Assembly (NCBI GenBank): GCA_035341665.1
Contig: DAOQVR010000004.1
Location: 124,001-188,000, forward strand
DNA from: DAOQVR01 sp035341665
GTDB lineage: Bacteria > Chloroflexota > Anaerolineae > JAAYZQ01
Direction of reading: 5' to 3'
Length of the DNA: 64,000 nt
The notes beneath the pieces are model-generated. The model was given only the letters and a program-made list of their open reading frames with translations. It was not told where the DNA came from and did no database searches. The first letter of the stretch is position 1, and each line of letters starts with the position of its first letter. Shown piece by piece: positions 17,686 to 26,594 of this stretch. Position numbers and translations under genes: made by a program.

Positions 17686-19278
17686 TCAGACCCTCACGTT
17701 GCGTGCCCGCCGCAGCACCGCCTGGATACGCTGCCACAGCGGTTTCACCCGCTCCGCCTGCTCCACCTCTATTCTGTGCCGGCTGTAGCGTGCAGACACG
17801 AACGCCTCGGTTAGCCCCTCCAGCTCGGATTCCACGGCCGGAAACTGCTCCTCCAGCGATGTCCGGTACTCATAAGGCGTTGCACCAGGCGCACGGGGCG
17901 AACCTGCCTCCGCCGCGCGCCGCACCGTGGACAGGTAGAAGAAGCGAACCCGCTCGCCTGGCGCCAGCCGTCGCAGCGATGGCCAGCGCACCCGCGCACT
18001 CGCACCAGCCTCTTCTGACACGCCGCTCCGCATCCGCCGTAGGCGCTCGGCCTGCACCAGCCCGGCCGAGCGCCGCCACAACCCGCGCAGCCAGGCGACG
18101 AGCCGCCCCCACCACACAAAGCGCGCCCGGGCTGCATGGCCGCCCCGCCCTTGAGTCCAGCGGTCTCTGACAAATCGCACCGCCGCGTACAGCAGCAGCG
18201 CCGCCAGCGCCACCCAGAAGAGCGCGGCACCTGCCGTGCGCACCCAGGCTGCAGTCCCACCCCAGGGCTCGACTGGCAGCAGCGGCTCGCTCTGGGAGGG
18301 CACCTCGGGGCGCTCCGGTGACTCCATCTTGGGGATGAGCAGCCCCAGCGGGATCGACAACAGGTAAAGGATCAGCATTACCAGGTAGCTCACCCAGTAG
18401 GCAGCCACAAGGATCGCCGTACGCACCATCTGCACCGGTACCTCGAGGAAGCCGCTGGGCACCAACAGCGCCAGCACCCCAATCCCCACCAGGAAGAGGA
18501 CGGCCCAGGCCAGCCAACGCCGGCCCAGCCTGGCCTCCACGTGTACCTCCTGGAACTGCCACACTCCCCGCACCACCGCAAAGCGCGCCTGCGTCAGCAG
18601 CGCCAGCCCGAGCATGAAGTAGAGCACCGTGGGCAAACCGACTGCTGCTCCTGCCAGCCCTTGCCCTGCCGCCGCCAGGATGAGCGCGCCGGTGCCGCCC
18701 CACACAAACAGGGTGCCCAGGCGCGCCAGTGCCCCCTCCCGGTCGCGCTGCGGGGGTGCCTGCGTCAACCATAGATAGTAGGCAGCGGATGTCTTGTCCG
18801 CCGGCTCAGGACCCCGGCCGACTTCCTCGTCCAGCTCGAGTGCCAGCCTGCCCACCGAGAGGGCCGCCGACCAGAGCAGAAGCATCGCCGTGCCATATGT
18901 CAGGTCCGCCGCGCCCACCATCTCGCCTGGATGCGCCAACCATCGCTCCAGCGCTTCCCGCAGCGCCCCAGGCCCCGGCAGCAGGGTCAGGGTTACCTTG
19001 AACAGCAGCATCAGCACCACAAGCTCCGCCCCCCGGGCCAACCCCAGCTCCCAGCCGCTGGCGCGCCGCTCGCGCAGAGGCCGCTCCGACACGATCCCCT
19101 CCAGGCAGGCAAAGAAGACAAAGAGCGGGAAAAAAGCGCCGGACGGCAGTGGCGCCACGATCTCCAGAACGTCGCCGAGCAGCACTGCCAGACACGCCAT
19201 CATGGCCGAGATCAGCAGTGGCCGCAGCCCTTGCTCCACCCACCATGGGACCCTCGCGCGCGCCGCCCTCACAGCCAT
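17686..19278 (-). CDS. DUF4129-containing integral membrane protein
   Basis: 530 aa. About eight or nine hydrophobic segments occupy residues 15-375 with a long loop in the middle. A cytosolic or extracytosolic C-terminal domain (about 430-530) carries the DUF4129 pattern: TPYEYRTSLEEQFPAVESELEGLTEAFVSARYS. In other bacteria this domain sits at the end of transglutaminase-like membrane proteins in MoxR-DUF58 operons; the transglutaminase core itself is absent here. It overlaps the DUF58 gene by 10 bases and is the last gene of that unit. Confidence 0.82.
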   Translation of the reverse strand: MAVRAARARVPWWVEQGLRPLLISAMMACLAVLLGDVLEIVAPLPSGAFFPLFVFFACLEGIVSERPLRERRASGWELGLARGAELVVLMLLFKVTLTLLPGPGALREALERWLAHPGEMVGAADLTYGTAMLLLWSAALSVGRLALELDEEVGRGPEPADKTSAAYYLWLTQAPPQRDREGALARLGTLFVWGGTGALILAAAGQGLAGAAVGLPTVLYFMLGLALLTQARFAVVRGVWQFQEVHVEARLGRRWLAWAVLFLVGIGVLALLVPSGFLEVPVQMVRTAILVAAYWVSYLVMLILYLLSIPLGLLIPKMESPERPEVPSQSEPLLPVEPWGGTAAWVRTAGAALFWVALAALLLYAAVRFVRDRWTQGRGGHAARARFVWWGRLVAWLRGLWRRSAGLVQAERLRRMRSGVSEEAGASARVRWPSLRRLAPGERVRFFYLSTVRRAAEAGSPRAPGATPYEYRTSLEEQFPAVESELEGLTEAFVSARYSRHRIEVEQAERVKPLWQRIQAVLRRARNVRV

Positions 19279-20567
19279 GCCTCAAGCTCGCGCTCGCTGG
19301 CGATTCGCACCGCGTGCGCGCCGATCTGTGTTGCGCGCGCGACCGTGTCGGCCATGCCCCGGTCGGGACAGGTCAGTACCAGAACCACGGCTAACCCGCG
19401 GCGCCGCAGCGCCAGCAGTGCCTCCATGAGCCCATCCACCTCACGCCCGGTGATGGCGACCACCGTGCTGCCCCAGGGCAGCCCGTGCTCTACCACACGC
19501 CCTGCCAGCAGGTCAAGGAAGGGAAGCGCCTCTTCGCCAGGCGCCGCCTCCACCCGCGCCAGGACCTCAAGCAGCCGCATCACATGCTCGCTCCCCTTGC
19601 GCGCCGGCCCCCCCAGCGCCGCCCTCCCAGCCGATAGACCTGATAGGTCGGAAAGACTTGCCAGGTCTGGCGCGCACGCTCGCTCATCCTCAAGCGGGTC
19701 CCGTCCATTCGTGCCCAGCCCCACCGCCTGTCCCAGCGACGCAATGTGCGCCACCAAGGACGCGGCGATGACGATCCCCAGCTCGGTCGACTGATAGCGC
19801 TCCACGCCCGGGTAGTCGGCCGCCGCCAGGTTCAGAAGCACCATCGCCTGCAGGTCCATCGCAGGCTCAAAGCGCTTCACCTGCAGCTGTCCCAGCCGGC
19901 CGCTCGTCTTCCAGTCGATGCGGCGCAGGCTATCACCCGGCTGGTAGTCGCGCACTCCCAGGATGCGCGTCGGGTCCTCGAAGAGCCGCTCCGGGCTCGC
20001 CAGGGTGCCCAGCGGGGAGAGCGACGGCAGCGAAACCCGCAGCGGAACGATCTTGGGGTAGACCGTCACCGCGCCACCCAATTCGTGCCGGACATGGTAA
20101 GTCGAGGCCCCCAGCAGGTCGCCCGCCTCTGCAATCAGAGGGCCAAAGGGGTAATAGCCCCTCCGTCGGGCCCACAGTGAGTAGCCGTGACGGCTCACTT
20201 CGCGTGGAAGGAGGCTCAGCACCCGGCCAAAGCGCCTGCCCGGCGAGAGCGCCAAGGGAAGCGTGTCGTCCAGGTGCAGCCATAGAACGGGAAGCCAGGC
20301 CCGGTTGCGCACCTCTATCTCGACCGGTATCTCCTCGCCGAGGTAGACCCGCGTCTCGTGCTTGCGCGTGACAGACACGGCTGCCAGCGTGTGCCTGGCC
20401 CACAGCCGCGCCAGGAGGTACGCAGCCGGCAGGGCATACAGCAGGTGGACAAAGAGGCCAGAGTGAGTGAGCAGAGCTGCCCCCGCAAGCACCAAAAGCA
20501 GTGGAAACAGCCCAGCGACCCCCGAGCCTCGCACCCGCGCGATCTCGACGCCGGCCTTGCGCTTCAT
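19269..20567 (-). CDS. DUF58 domain protein
   Basis: 432 aa from ATG 20567; a GTG at 20603 would add 12 residues and cannot be excluded. Two N-terminal membrane helices are followed by a beta-rich region and the DUF58 core with DPTRILGVRDYQPGDSLRRIDWKTSGRLGQLQVKRFEP, then a vWA-like fold. Partner of MoxR ATPases in many bacteria. An unusual segment of about 14 residues (PDLASLSDLSGLS) is encoded by a 33-bp palindromic element inserted in frame, between the fold's core strands. Start is downstream of a small repeat cluster. Confidence 0.88.
   Translation of the reverse strand: MKRKAGVEIARVRGSGVAGLFPLLLVLAGAALLTHSGLFVHLLYALPAAYLLARLWARHTLAAVSVTRKHETRVYLGEEIPVEIEVRNRAWLPVLWLHLDDTLPLALSPGRRFGRVLSLLPREVSRHGYSLWARRRGYYPFGPLIAEAGDLLGASTYHVRHELGGAVTVYPKIVPLRVSLPSLSPLGTLASPERLFEDPTRILGVRDYQPGDSLRRIDWKTSGRLGQLQVKRFEPAMDLQAMVLLNLAAADYPGVERYQSTELGIVIAASLVAHIASLGQAVGLGTNGRDPLEDERACAPDLASLSDLSGLSAGRAALGGPARKGSEHVMRLLEVLARVEAAPGEEALPFLDLLAGRVVEHGLPWGSTVVAITGREVDGLMEALLALRRRGLAVVLVLTCPDRGMADTVARATQIGAHAVRIASERELEAWL
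19636..19668. repeat. 33-bp palindromic element, copy 2, inside the DUF58 gene
   Basis: Arms 19636-19649 and 19655-19668 pair at 11 of 14 positions, and the outer ends match copies 1 and 3 (AGACCTG ... CAGGTCT). Its length is a multiple of three and it is translated in frame. Confidence 0.7.
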
Positions 20568-20617
20568 CGCAGCCCGCCTGCTGCTCCACTCGCCAGGGCG
20601 CACCTGCTACCCCGCCT

Positions 20618-20699
20618 GGTGCGGCGCACCGGCCACTCCCGGTGCCCCGCACCTTCTTCCCGCTCCGATGCTTTGCACCTGCCCTCGGTCCCCTGCACC
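20618..20699. repeat. Degenerate tandem GGTGC-N3-GCACC units
   Basis: Four 13-base units start at 20618, 20641, 20667 and 20687, spaced 20-26 bases: GGTGCGGCGCACC, GGTGCCCCGCACC, GATGCTTTGCACC and GGTCCCCTGCACC. They fill the gap between moxR and the DUF58 gene. The last joins a TGCACCTGCCCTCGGT run repeated nearly exactly at 34696-34710. Confidence 0.6.
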
Positions 20700-20726
20700 T
20701 GTTTGGGTGAGGACCCTCCGCTCCAC

Positions 20727-21677
20727 CTACAGGCTGCCGATCTCCAGCGCCGTGCTGCGCAGCAGGTCGCCCATGATGCGCGGCGCGCTGTGGCCGCGCA
20801 GAAGGCTCTCCGGCCGGACGACCAGCCGGTGTGCCAGCGCCGGCAGCGCCAGTGCCTTCACGTCATCGGGCAGGACATAGTCGCGGCCCCGCAGCGCGGA
20901 CAGCGCCTGCGCCGACTTGAAGAGCGCCAGGCTGCCTCGAGGACTCGCGCCCAATGCCAAGTCCGGGTGTGTGCGCGTCGCACCCACCAGCCGCACCACG
21001 TAGTCGCGCACTGTGTCGTCCACGTGCACCTCCCAGACGGCGCGCACCAACTCCGGCAGGCGCTGTCCCTCCACGACCTGCGCGAGGGAGGTGATAGGGT
21101 GCTCCCGCTGCAGGTTCAGCAGTATCTGGCCCTCGTCGCGAGGCGAGGGATACCCCACCGGCAGTTTGAGCAGAAAACGGTCAAGCTGCGCCTCCGGCAG
21201 CGGGAAGGTGCCCTCGTACTCCACTGGATTCTGCGTCGCCAGCACCAGGAAAGGGCGACCTAGTGGGTGGGTCACACCGTCCACTGTCACTTGCCGCTCG
21301 CCCATGCACTCCAGCAACGCGCTTTGGGTGCGCGGCGTCGCTCGGTTGATCTCGTCGGCGAGCAGCACACTGGCAAAAGCAGGGCCCGGCCGGAACTCGA
21401 ACTCGGACGTGCGCTGGTTGAAGACCGAAACACCCGTGATGTCGTTGGGCAGCAAGTCGGGCGTGCACTGCAAACGCTTGAACGAAAGCCCCAGCGAGGC
21501 CGCGACCGCTCGTGCCAGCATCGTCTTGCCCGTTCCTGGCACATCCTCGAGCAAGACGTGACCCTCGCACAGGAGTGCGACCAGGACCTGCTCGATCGCC
21601 TCACGCTTTCCGACGATGACGTGCTCCACATTCTCGATGATTGCCTGGCAAAAGTGCTGGACCTGCTGTGGGTTCAT
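20727..21677 (-). CDS. MoxR-family AAA+ ATPase
   Basis: 316 aa from ATG 21677. Walker A is EDVPGTGKT, Walker B is VLLADEINR, sensor 1 is ATQNP in LATQNPVEYEGTF, and the C-terminal lid follows. MoxR proteins are chaperone-like ATPases that work with DUF58/vWA proteins on membrane or periplasmic targets. The open frame extends 56 codons upstream, but a perfect promoter ends 6 bases before ATG 21677, so the extension is untranslated and the mRNA looks leaderless. First gene of the MoxR-DUF58-DUF4129 unit. Confidence 0.93.
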   Translation of the reverse strand: MNPQQVQHFCQAIIENVEHVIVGKREAIEQVLVALLCEGHVLLEDVPGTGKTMLARAVAASLGLSFKRLQCTPDLLPNDITGVSVFNQRTSEFEFRPGPAFASVLLADEINRATPRTQSALLECMGERQVTVDGVTHPLGRPFLVLATQNPVEYEGTFPLPEAQLDRFLLKLPVGYPSPRDEGQILLNLQREHPITSLAQVVEGQRLPELVRAVWEVHVDDTVRDYVVRLVGATRTHPDLALGASPRGSLALFKSAQALSALRGRDYVLPDDVKALALPALAHRLVVRPESLLRGHSAPRIMGDLLRSTALEIGSL

Positions 21678-21683
21678 GTCGTC

Positions 21684-21712
21684 ATTATAGTCGACGAGTC
21701 CACTCGTGTCAA
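21684..21712 (-). promoter_or_regulatory. Consensus promoter giving a leaderless moxR transcript
   Basis: Minus strand: TTGACA (21707-21712), 17 bases, TATAAT (21684-21689), then six bases and the ATG at 21677. With the usual 6-7 base gap to the start of transcription, the first base of the mRNA would be the A of the start codon. Confidence 0.75.
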
Positions 21713-21720
21713 CGCTCCGG

Positions 21721-21866
21721 CTGCCCCCCTTCCACCCGCTGCGGCGCAGGTGCTCCCGGCGCGGTGCGGCTCGGGATCTGCGGCGTGCGGGGGAAAGCAT
21801 TGCTGCACCCGGTGCGGAGAAGCGCCTGCCCCCCATGCGGTGCACCTGCCGTTGGTGCGCCGCACC
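21721..21866. repeat. Degenerate GGTGC/GCACC repeat cluster upstream of moxR
   Basis: Several related half-palindromes (GGTGCGGC, TGCTGCACC, GGTGCGGAG, GCGGTGCACC) end in the complete GGTGCGCCGCACC at 21854-21866. Same family as 20618-20699. Confidence 0.5.
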
Positions 21867-21958
21867 AGCATGGGCCAGTATGCCTCAACCCGCCTGCAGA
21901 CTCCCGATTCCCGCGGTCGTGGTTCGCTGCCCTGTCGAGGTCGCGCTTTGCGCCAGAG

Positions 21959-22135
21959 CTAGCCGCCCTTCCCAGCCCGTTTCGTCGCGTCCATCCAGTG
22001 GTACGTGGCTGCGACCGCCACGCAGAGCCCAACCACGACAGCCCCGAGCTTGCCCGTTATGATACCGGCGACCATCAGGCCGACCCCGCCCACAACCAGC
22101 AGCGCTGGTAGGATCGTACGGATTCCGCTTCTCAT
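21959..22135 (-). CDS. Small membrane protein, two TM segments
   Basis: 58 aa from the ATG that follows GGAGGTGTGTG; longer in-frame starts exist to 22186. Two hydrophobic segments (ILPALLVVGGVGLMVAGI and LGAVVVGLCVAVAATYHW) are joined by a short polar turn, and the end is basic. Family not recognised. It is divergent from the BTAD regulator and downstream of nothing obvious on its strand. Confidence 0.6.
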   Translation of the reverse strand: MRSGIRTILPALLVVGGVGLMVAGIITGKLGAVVVGLCVAVAATYHWMDATKRAGKGG

Positions 22136-22285
22136 CACACACCTCCGCTCCATGCTCAACGATCGAGTGCCTGATGCACTCAGCAAAGCACGGGCCTGGG
22201 GTAGCCGTCATCCCCCAAGTGGGTGATCTCCCTATGACCGCAGCGTCATGGACTAGCCTCATGGCCAGTGCCGCCAGCCGGCAGG

Positions 22286-22314
22286 TTGCCCTTCAGGGCA
22301 AGCGCTGGTAGAAT
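22286..22314 (+). promoter_or_regulatory. Promoter of the BTAD regulator
   Basis: TTGCCC (22286-22291), 17 bases, TAGAAT (22309-22314). The leader to ATG 22347 is about 26 bases with only a weak ribosome site. Confidence 0.5.
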
Positions 22315-22346
22315 CTATTCCAGAGACTACACAGACCAGGTGCGAG

Positions 22347-25300
22347 ATGCCCACACTGAGAGTCCAAGCCCTGGGAGGACTGACCCTCGCCTGGGATGAC
22401 CGACCGCTGCCACCCATCCCGGGCACCACGGCGCGCTCGCTCTTCGCCTACCTGGCGATGCACCACGGCCGCCCTCACACCCGCGCCCTGCTCGCCGGCA
22501 CCTTCTGGCCGGAGCTGCCCGATGCCAGCGCACGCCGCCGCCTGAGCCAGGCCCTGTGGCAGATCCGCCGGGCACTCGAACCGTACCCGGCCTTGCAGGC
22601 CGAGGGGGACACGGTCCAGATCGACCCCGGCCTCCAAATGTGGCTGGACGCGGACGAGTTCGAGTGCCTGGCGGCCGGCACCGAGGCAGGGGGGCAGGCA
22701 CCCGGCATCGAGCGCTTGCAGCAAGCCGTGGACCTCTACGAGGGCGACCTGCTGGCCGGCTACTACGACGACTGGGTCCTGGCTGAGCGGGAGCGGCTGC
22801 GTGACCTCCTCCTGGAGGCGCTGGAGCGGCTGGTGCAGGCCCACAAGCTGCGCGGTGAGTTCGAGCGCGCCCTCCTCTTTGCGCGCCGCCTGGCCGCCGA
22901 CGACCCATGGCGCGAGGAGGCTCACTGCGAGGTAATGCGCCTGTGCCACGGAATGGGTCGCACTTCCGAGGCACTCAAGCAGTTCGAGATCTGCCGGAAG
23001 GCGCTCAAAGAGGAGATGGACGCAGAGCCTTCGGCTGAAACCGCGGCGCTGGCACGCGCGATCGCTCGGCCAGAGGCTCGCGAGGCGGTGCCCCATCTGC
23101 CCCTGCCGAATCCCGCCCTCGATGAGGCACCACCCGCCGCCGGGCCTGCGATGGACTTCGTGGGTCGGCTCGAGGAGCGCGCCGCGCTGGCATCCCTCCT
23201 GGAGGCAGCCGTACACGACATGGGTGGGCTCGTGCTGATCGAGGGCGAGGCCGGCGTCGGCAAGACGCGTCTGCTTCAGGAGGTTGCCCGCGATGCCGGG
23301 TGGCGAGGCATCCAGGTCCTGTGGGGCCGCTGCCACCAGGCCGCCGCCACGGTCCCCTATAGCCCGTGGATCGAGGCCCTCCAGGCGCCGATCTCCCCTC
23401 TGCGCGTCGAACAGTGGTCGTGCGTACTGCAGCCCATCTGGCTCCAGGTGCTTGGCACGCTGTTGCCGTCCCTCGCCGAAGCGCTTCCCGGCCTCCCCGC
23501 CCCACCGCGCGTCGAGCCCGAGCGCGAGCAGGAGCGGCTCACCAACGCCCTCTATGAGCTTCTCTCTGGCTGGTCGCACAGCGTGCCCCTCCTGCTCCTG
23601 CTGGAGGACCTGCACTGGGCGGACCAGGACAGCCTGACCATGCTGGCTGCCCTGACGGGGCGTCTGCGGGCACAACGGGTCTTGGTGGTCGCCTCCTACC
23701 GTGGGGATGAGGCGCGCAGCGATCCGTCCGCCTGGAAGGCGCTCCAGGCCGCCCAGCGCGCCGGCGCGCGGAGCCAGCTCCTGCTGCGCCCCCTGGACCA
23801 GGCCGACACCTGTGAGCTGGTCCGCCGTGGATTGGACCTTCGCCAGCCGGCCCCTCTTTTCGCCTCCCGGCTCTACTCCGAAACGGGCGGCAACCCTCTC
23901 TTCGTGATCGAGCTGATGCGGGCTCTCTACGAGGAGGGGACCCTCTTCCGGGACGAGCAGGGTGAGTGGAGCACCGCCTGGGACCGGACCACGGGCGACT
24001 ACTCCGAGCTGCCGGTCCCCGGCTCCGTGGAGAGGGTGATTGCCCGCCGCCTTGCCCTGCTCGCCGGCGAGGAGCGGGCGGTTCTGGAGGCGGCGGCCGT
24101 CCTCGGCGATGACTTTGGATTCCAGCTCCTCCAGGAGACCGTCGACGGAGAGGGCGGCGAGCTTGTCTCTGCGCTTGACAGCCTGGCGCGCCGCCGGCTC
24201 CTGGTCGAGCAGCATACCTCCTTCCGCTTCGGGCACGACCAGGTCCGCACGGTGGCCTACCGTTCCATGGCTCCCGCGCGCCGGAAGATGCTCCACCGGC
24301 GGGCCGCCACCGCCCTGGAGTCGCCGCAGCCCGGCGCACATCCCGTCAGCGCCCTCCTCGCCTACCACCTGGAGTGCGGAGAGGTGTGGGACCGTGCCGT
24401 GGACGCCTATGCCGCAGCAGGCCACGAGGCCGCCACGGCCTACGCCGCCGAGTCGGCGCTGCGCTCGTATGGGAAGGCCATCGCCATCCTTGAGGAGCAC
24501 CGCCCCTTCCCCACCGCGCTGTTGGCCGAGCGCCACTTTGACCTTCTGGCCGCACGCGGCCCCCTGCTCCACCAGCGGGCCGATGCCGAGTCCTGGCGGG
24601 CGGACGTCGAGGCAATGCAGGCGCTGGCCCAGGCGCTCGCGGACCCCGAGCGGCGGGTAGAGGCGCTCCTGCAAGAGGCCGAGTTCCTGGAAAAGTCAGC
24701 CAGCAAGTACGATGCCGCACGGCGGTCAGCCGAGCAGGCGCTGGCTCTCGCCAGGGAGCACGGCCTGGCCGGCGCCGAGGCACGGGCATGGCTCACCAGC
24801 GGCACCGCGTGGAAGCAGCAGGGGCAGAGCGCTGCAGCCCTTGAGGCCTTCCGGCGCGCGATCGAGGCCCAGGAAGCCGGCTCCGGCGCAGGGATCGACG
24901 TCTACGCCGGCCTGGTCATGACCTATCGAGACATGGGCAGGCTCGACGAGGCGCAGGAAGTCGCGCGCACGGCGTTGGAAAAAGCCCAAACGCGCGCCGA
25001 TCCCCTGTTCGCCGCGCGCCTGCACAACGCTATGGCCTGGATCGCCCGAGCCCAGGGCAACCACCGCGCCGAGGCGGAACATTGCGCGGCCATGCTGGGC
25101 CACATGCGGGCCATCGGCCATCGCTACTACGAGGGGGTCGCCCTCAACAACCTCAGCCTCGCGCACAGCGCCCTCGGTGAATATGGCCCCGCCGTACAGG
25201 CAGCCGAAGAGGCCTACGGCCTCTTTCGCCGCATCGATCACCGCCATGGCCAGGTGATCACCTTGCTCAACCTCAGCTCGCGCTACAAGGCAATCGGCCA

Positions 25301-26255
25301 GCCGGCCGAAGCGCGGCGCGTCCTGGCCGAAGCACTGCCCCTTGCCCGCGACCTCTCCCTGGCCGACGACGAGTGCCGCATCCTCTCCAGTCTGGCCGAG
25401 CTGCTCACCCACGCGGGGCAGCACGCCGCGGCGGCAGAAGCGCTAGAACATGCGGAGCAACTTGCCCGCCAGATGGACTCTGCCTACCTCCTGGCCACCG
25501 TCCACCTCCGGGCGGGAGAGCTGGCGCTGGCGACCGGCGATTGGACACAGGCGGCAGACTGGTTCACGCACAGCATGCATCAATTCGAAGCAGCCGCAAA
25601 TGCCTATTACCGCAACACCGCGCGCTCCTTCCTGGCACTTTCCCACCACCGCCTCGGCGACCTGGCAGCGGCCGTGCGCCTCTCCGTCGAAGCCATGGCC
25701 GTGGCGGCGTCGCAGCCGGACACCCCGCCGAGCCTCGACCTCTTCCTGCACCACTACCAGATCATGGCGGCGGCCGGGGACGGTGCTGCTGCCGATGCAG
25801 CGCTCCACCGCGCCTATGATGAGGTCCAGAAGCGCCTCGCCACACTGGACAACCCAGACTGGCGCAGGGGCTTTGTCGAGGAGATGCCCCTCCATCGCCA
25901 AGTTGTCGCCGCTTGGGAGGCGATCCATCCCCGGCAGATGACCGCTCGCCTGCCGCGCGCCGGCGTCCCCACCGGCCGGCCGCTGCGCGTGGAGGAGTTC
26001 GTGACCGTCACATGGACGGTGGACGCGCCCGAGGACAGTACCGTTGCCGGGAAGGTGGCCATCCGCCGGGGCCGGCTGGGCCGCCTGCTGCGCGAGGCAG
26101 CCGAGCAGGGTGCCGCCCCGACCGTCGACGACCTGGCTGCGGCGCTGGGCGCCAGCGGGCCGACCGTCCGGCGCGACCTCGCCGCCCTTCGCCGGGTCGG
26201 CTACCCGCTCGAGACCCGTGGGAGCCGCCCGGACACCACCTCGGTCCCAAATTGA
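22347..26255 (+). CDS. BTAD/SARP-type AAA ATPase transcriptional regulator with extra C-terminal HTH
   Basis: 1,302 aa. Order of domains: OmpR-like winged helix (about 1-95, starting LRVQALGGLTL), bacterial transcriptional activation domain made of TPRs (about 100-245), AAA_16 ATPase with Walker A GEAGVGKTR near 300 and Walker B LLLLLEDLHWAD near 415, a helical region and about ten TPR-like repeats (750-1180), then a C-terminal domain with a DeoR/PadR-like helix-turn-helix (TVDDLAAALGASGPTVRRDL, ending near 1282). Large ATP-dependent activators of this type sense a ligand or partner through the repeats. Target genes are unknown; the 71-aa and FG-GAP genes lie directly downstream on the same strand. 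Confidence 0.88.
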   Translation: MPTLRVQALGGLTLAWDDRPLPPIPGTTARSLFAYLAMHHGRPHTRALLAGTFWPELPDASARRRLSQALWQIRRALEPYPALQAEGDTVQIDPGLQMWLDADEFECLAAGTEAGGQAPGIERLQQAVDLYEGDLLAGYYDDWVLAERERLRDLLLEALERLVQAHKLRGEFERALLFARRLAADDPWREEAHCEVMRLCHGMGRTSEALKQFEICRKALKEEMDAEPSAETAALARAIARPEAREAVPHLPLPNPALDEAPPAAGPAMDFVGRLEERAALASLLEAAVHDMGGLVLIEGEAGVGKTRLLQEVARDAGWRGIQVLWGRCHQAAATVPYSPWIEALQAPISPLRVEQWSCVLQPIWLQVLGTLLPSLAEALPGLPAPPRVEPEREQERLTNALYELLSGWSHSVPLLLLLEDLHWADQDSLTMLAALTGRLRAQRVLVVASYRGDEARSDPSAWKALQAAQRAGARSQLLLRPLDQADTCELVRRGLDLRQPAPLFASRLYSETGGNPLFVIELMRALYEEGTLFRDEQGEWSTAWDRTTGDYSELPVPGSVERVIARRLALLAGEERAVLEAAAVLGDDFGFQLLQETVDGEGGELVSALDSLARRRLLVEQHTSFRFGHDQVRTVAYRSMAPARRKMLHRRAATALESPQPGAHPVSALLAYHLECGEVWDRAVDAYAAAGHEAATAYAAESALRSYGKAIAILEEHRPFPTALLAERHFDLLAARGPLLHQRADAESWRADVEAMQALAQALADPERRVEALLQEAEFLEKSASKYDAARRSAEQALALAREHGLAGAEARAWLTSGTAWKQQGQSAAALEAFRRAIEAQEAGSGAGIDVYAGLVMTYRDMGRLDEAQEVARTALEKAQTRADPLFAARLHNAMAWIARAQGNHRAEAEHCAAMLGHMRAIGHRYYEGVALNNLSLAHSALGEYGPAVQAAEEAYGLFRRIDHRHGQVITLLNLSSRYKAIGQPAEARRVLAEALPLARDLSLADDECRILSSLAELLTHAGQHAAAAEALEHAEQLARQMDSAYLLATVHLRAGELALATGDWTQAADWFTHSMHQFEAAANAYYRNTARSFLALSHHRLGDLAAAVRLSVEAMAVAASQPDTPPSLDLFLHHYQIMAAAGDGAAADAALHRAYDEVQKRLATLDNPDWRRGFVEEMPLHRQVVAAWEAIHPRQMTARLPRAGVPTGRPLRVEEFVTVTWTVDAPEDSTVAGKVAIRRGRLGRLLREAAEQGAAPTVDDLAAALGASGPTVRRDLAALRRVGYPLETRGSRPDTTSVPN

Positions 26256-26345
26256 TCGCAAGGTTCTGACCCCTTTCGTCCTCGCCCCAGACAATCGAGA
26301 GACACCGCCGTGCTACACTGCCGCCAGATAGGGGGCACTACTCTT

Positions 26346-26561
26346 ATGGACGAGACACGCAATTCCAGGGCACGGGCTACACGCAGGGACTCGTTCATCG
26401 TCCGCATCTGGTGCGAGGGAGGACGGCCCGGCTGGAAGGCCTGGGTGCAGCACGCCGGCACCGGCGAGTCGGCAATGGTCCAGGAACTGGACGGGCTGCT
26501 CGATTTCATCGAGGCGCGCACCGACGGGCTGCGCCTCTCGACCCGCCGCGGGATCAGGTAG
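26346..26561 (+). CDS. Small conserved protein with SFIVRIW motif
   Basis: 71 aa from ATG 26346. A basic N-terminus is followed by DSFIVRIW, then a Gly/Trp-rich turn (GRPGWKAWVQH) and an acidic helix (VQELDGLLDFIEARTDG). The pattern suggests a small beta-alpha fold. I have seen similar small unnamed proteins in Chloroflexota but know no function. A TACACT box sits 20-25 bases upstream. It ends 33 bases before the FG-GAP gene and may be cotranscribed. Confidence 0.65.
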   Translation: MDETRNSRARATRRDSFIVRIWCEGGRPGWKAWVQHAGTGESAMVQELDGLLDFIEARTDGLRLSTRRGIR

Positions 26562-26594
26562 GCAGGAGCTACACGGGGAGGAGAGGGGAACAAG

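Noticed and set aside
22293..24674. 793-codon minus-strand frame opposite the BTAD regulator
   Set aside because: No promoter, ribosome site or recognisable domain; sense strand has a full multi-domain protein.
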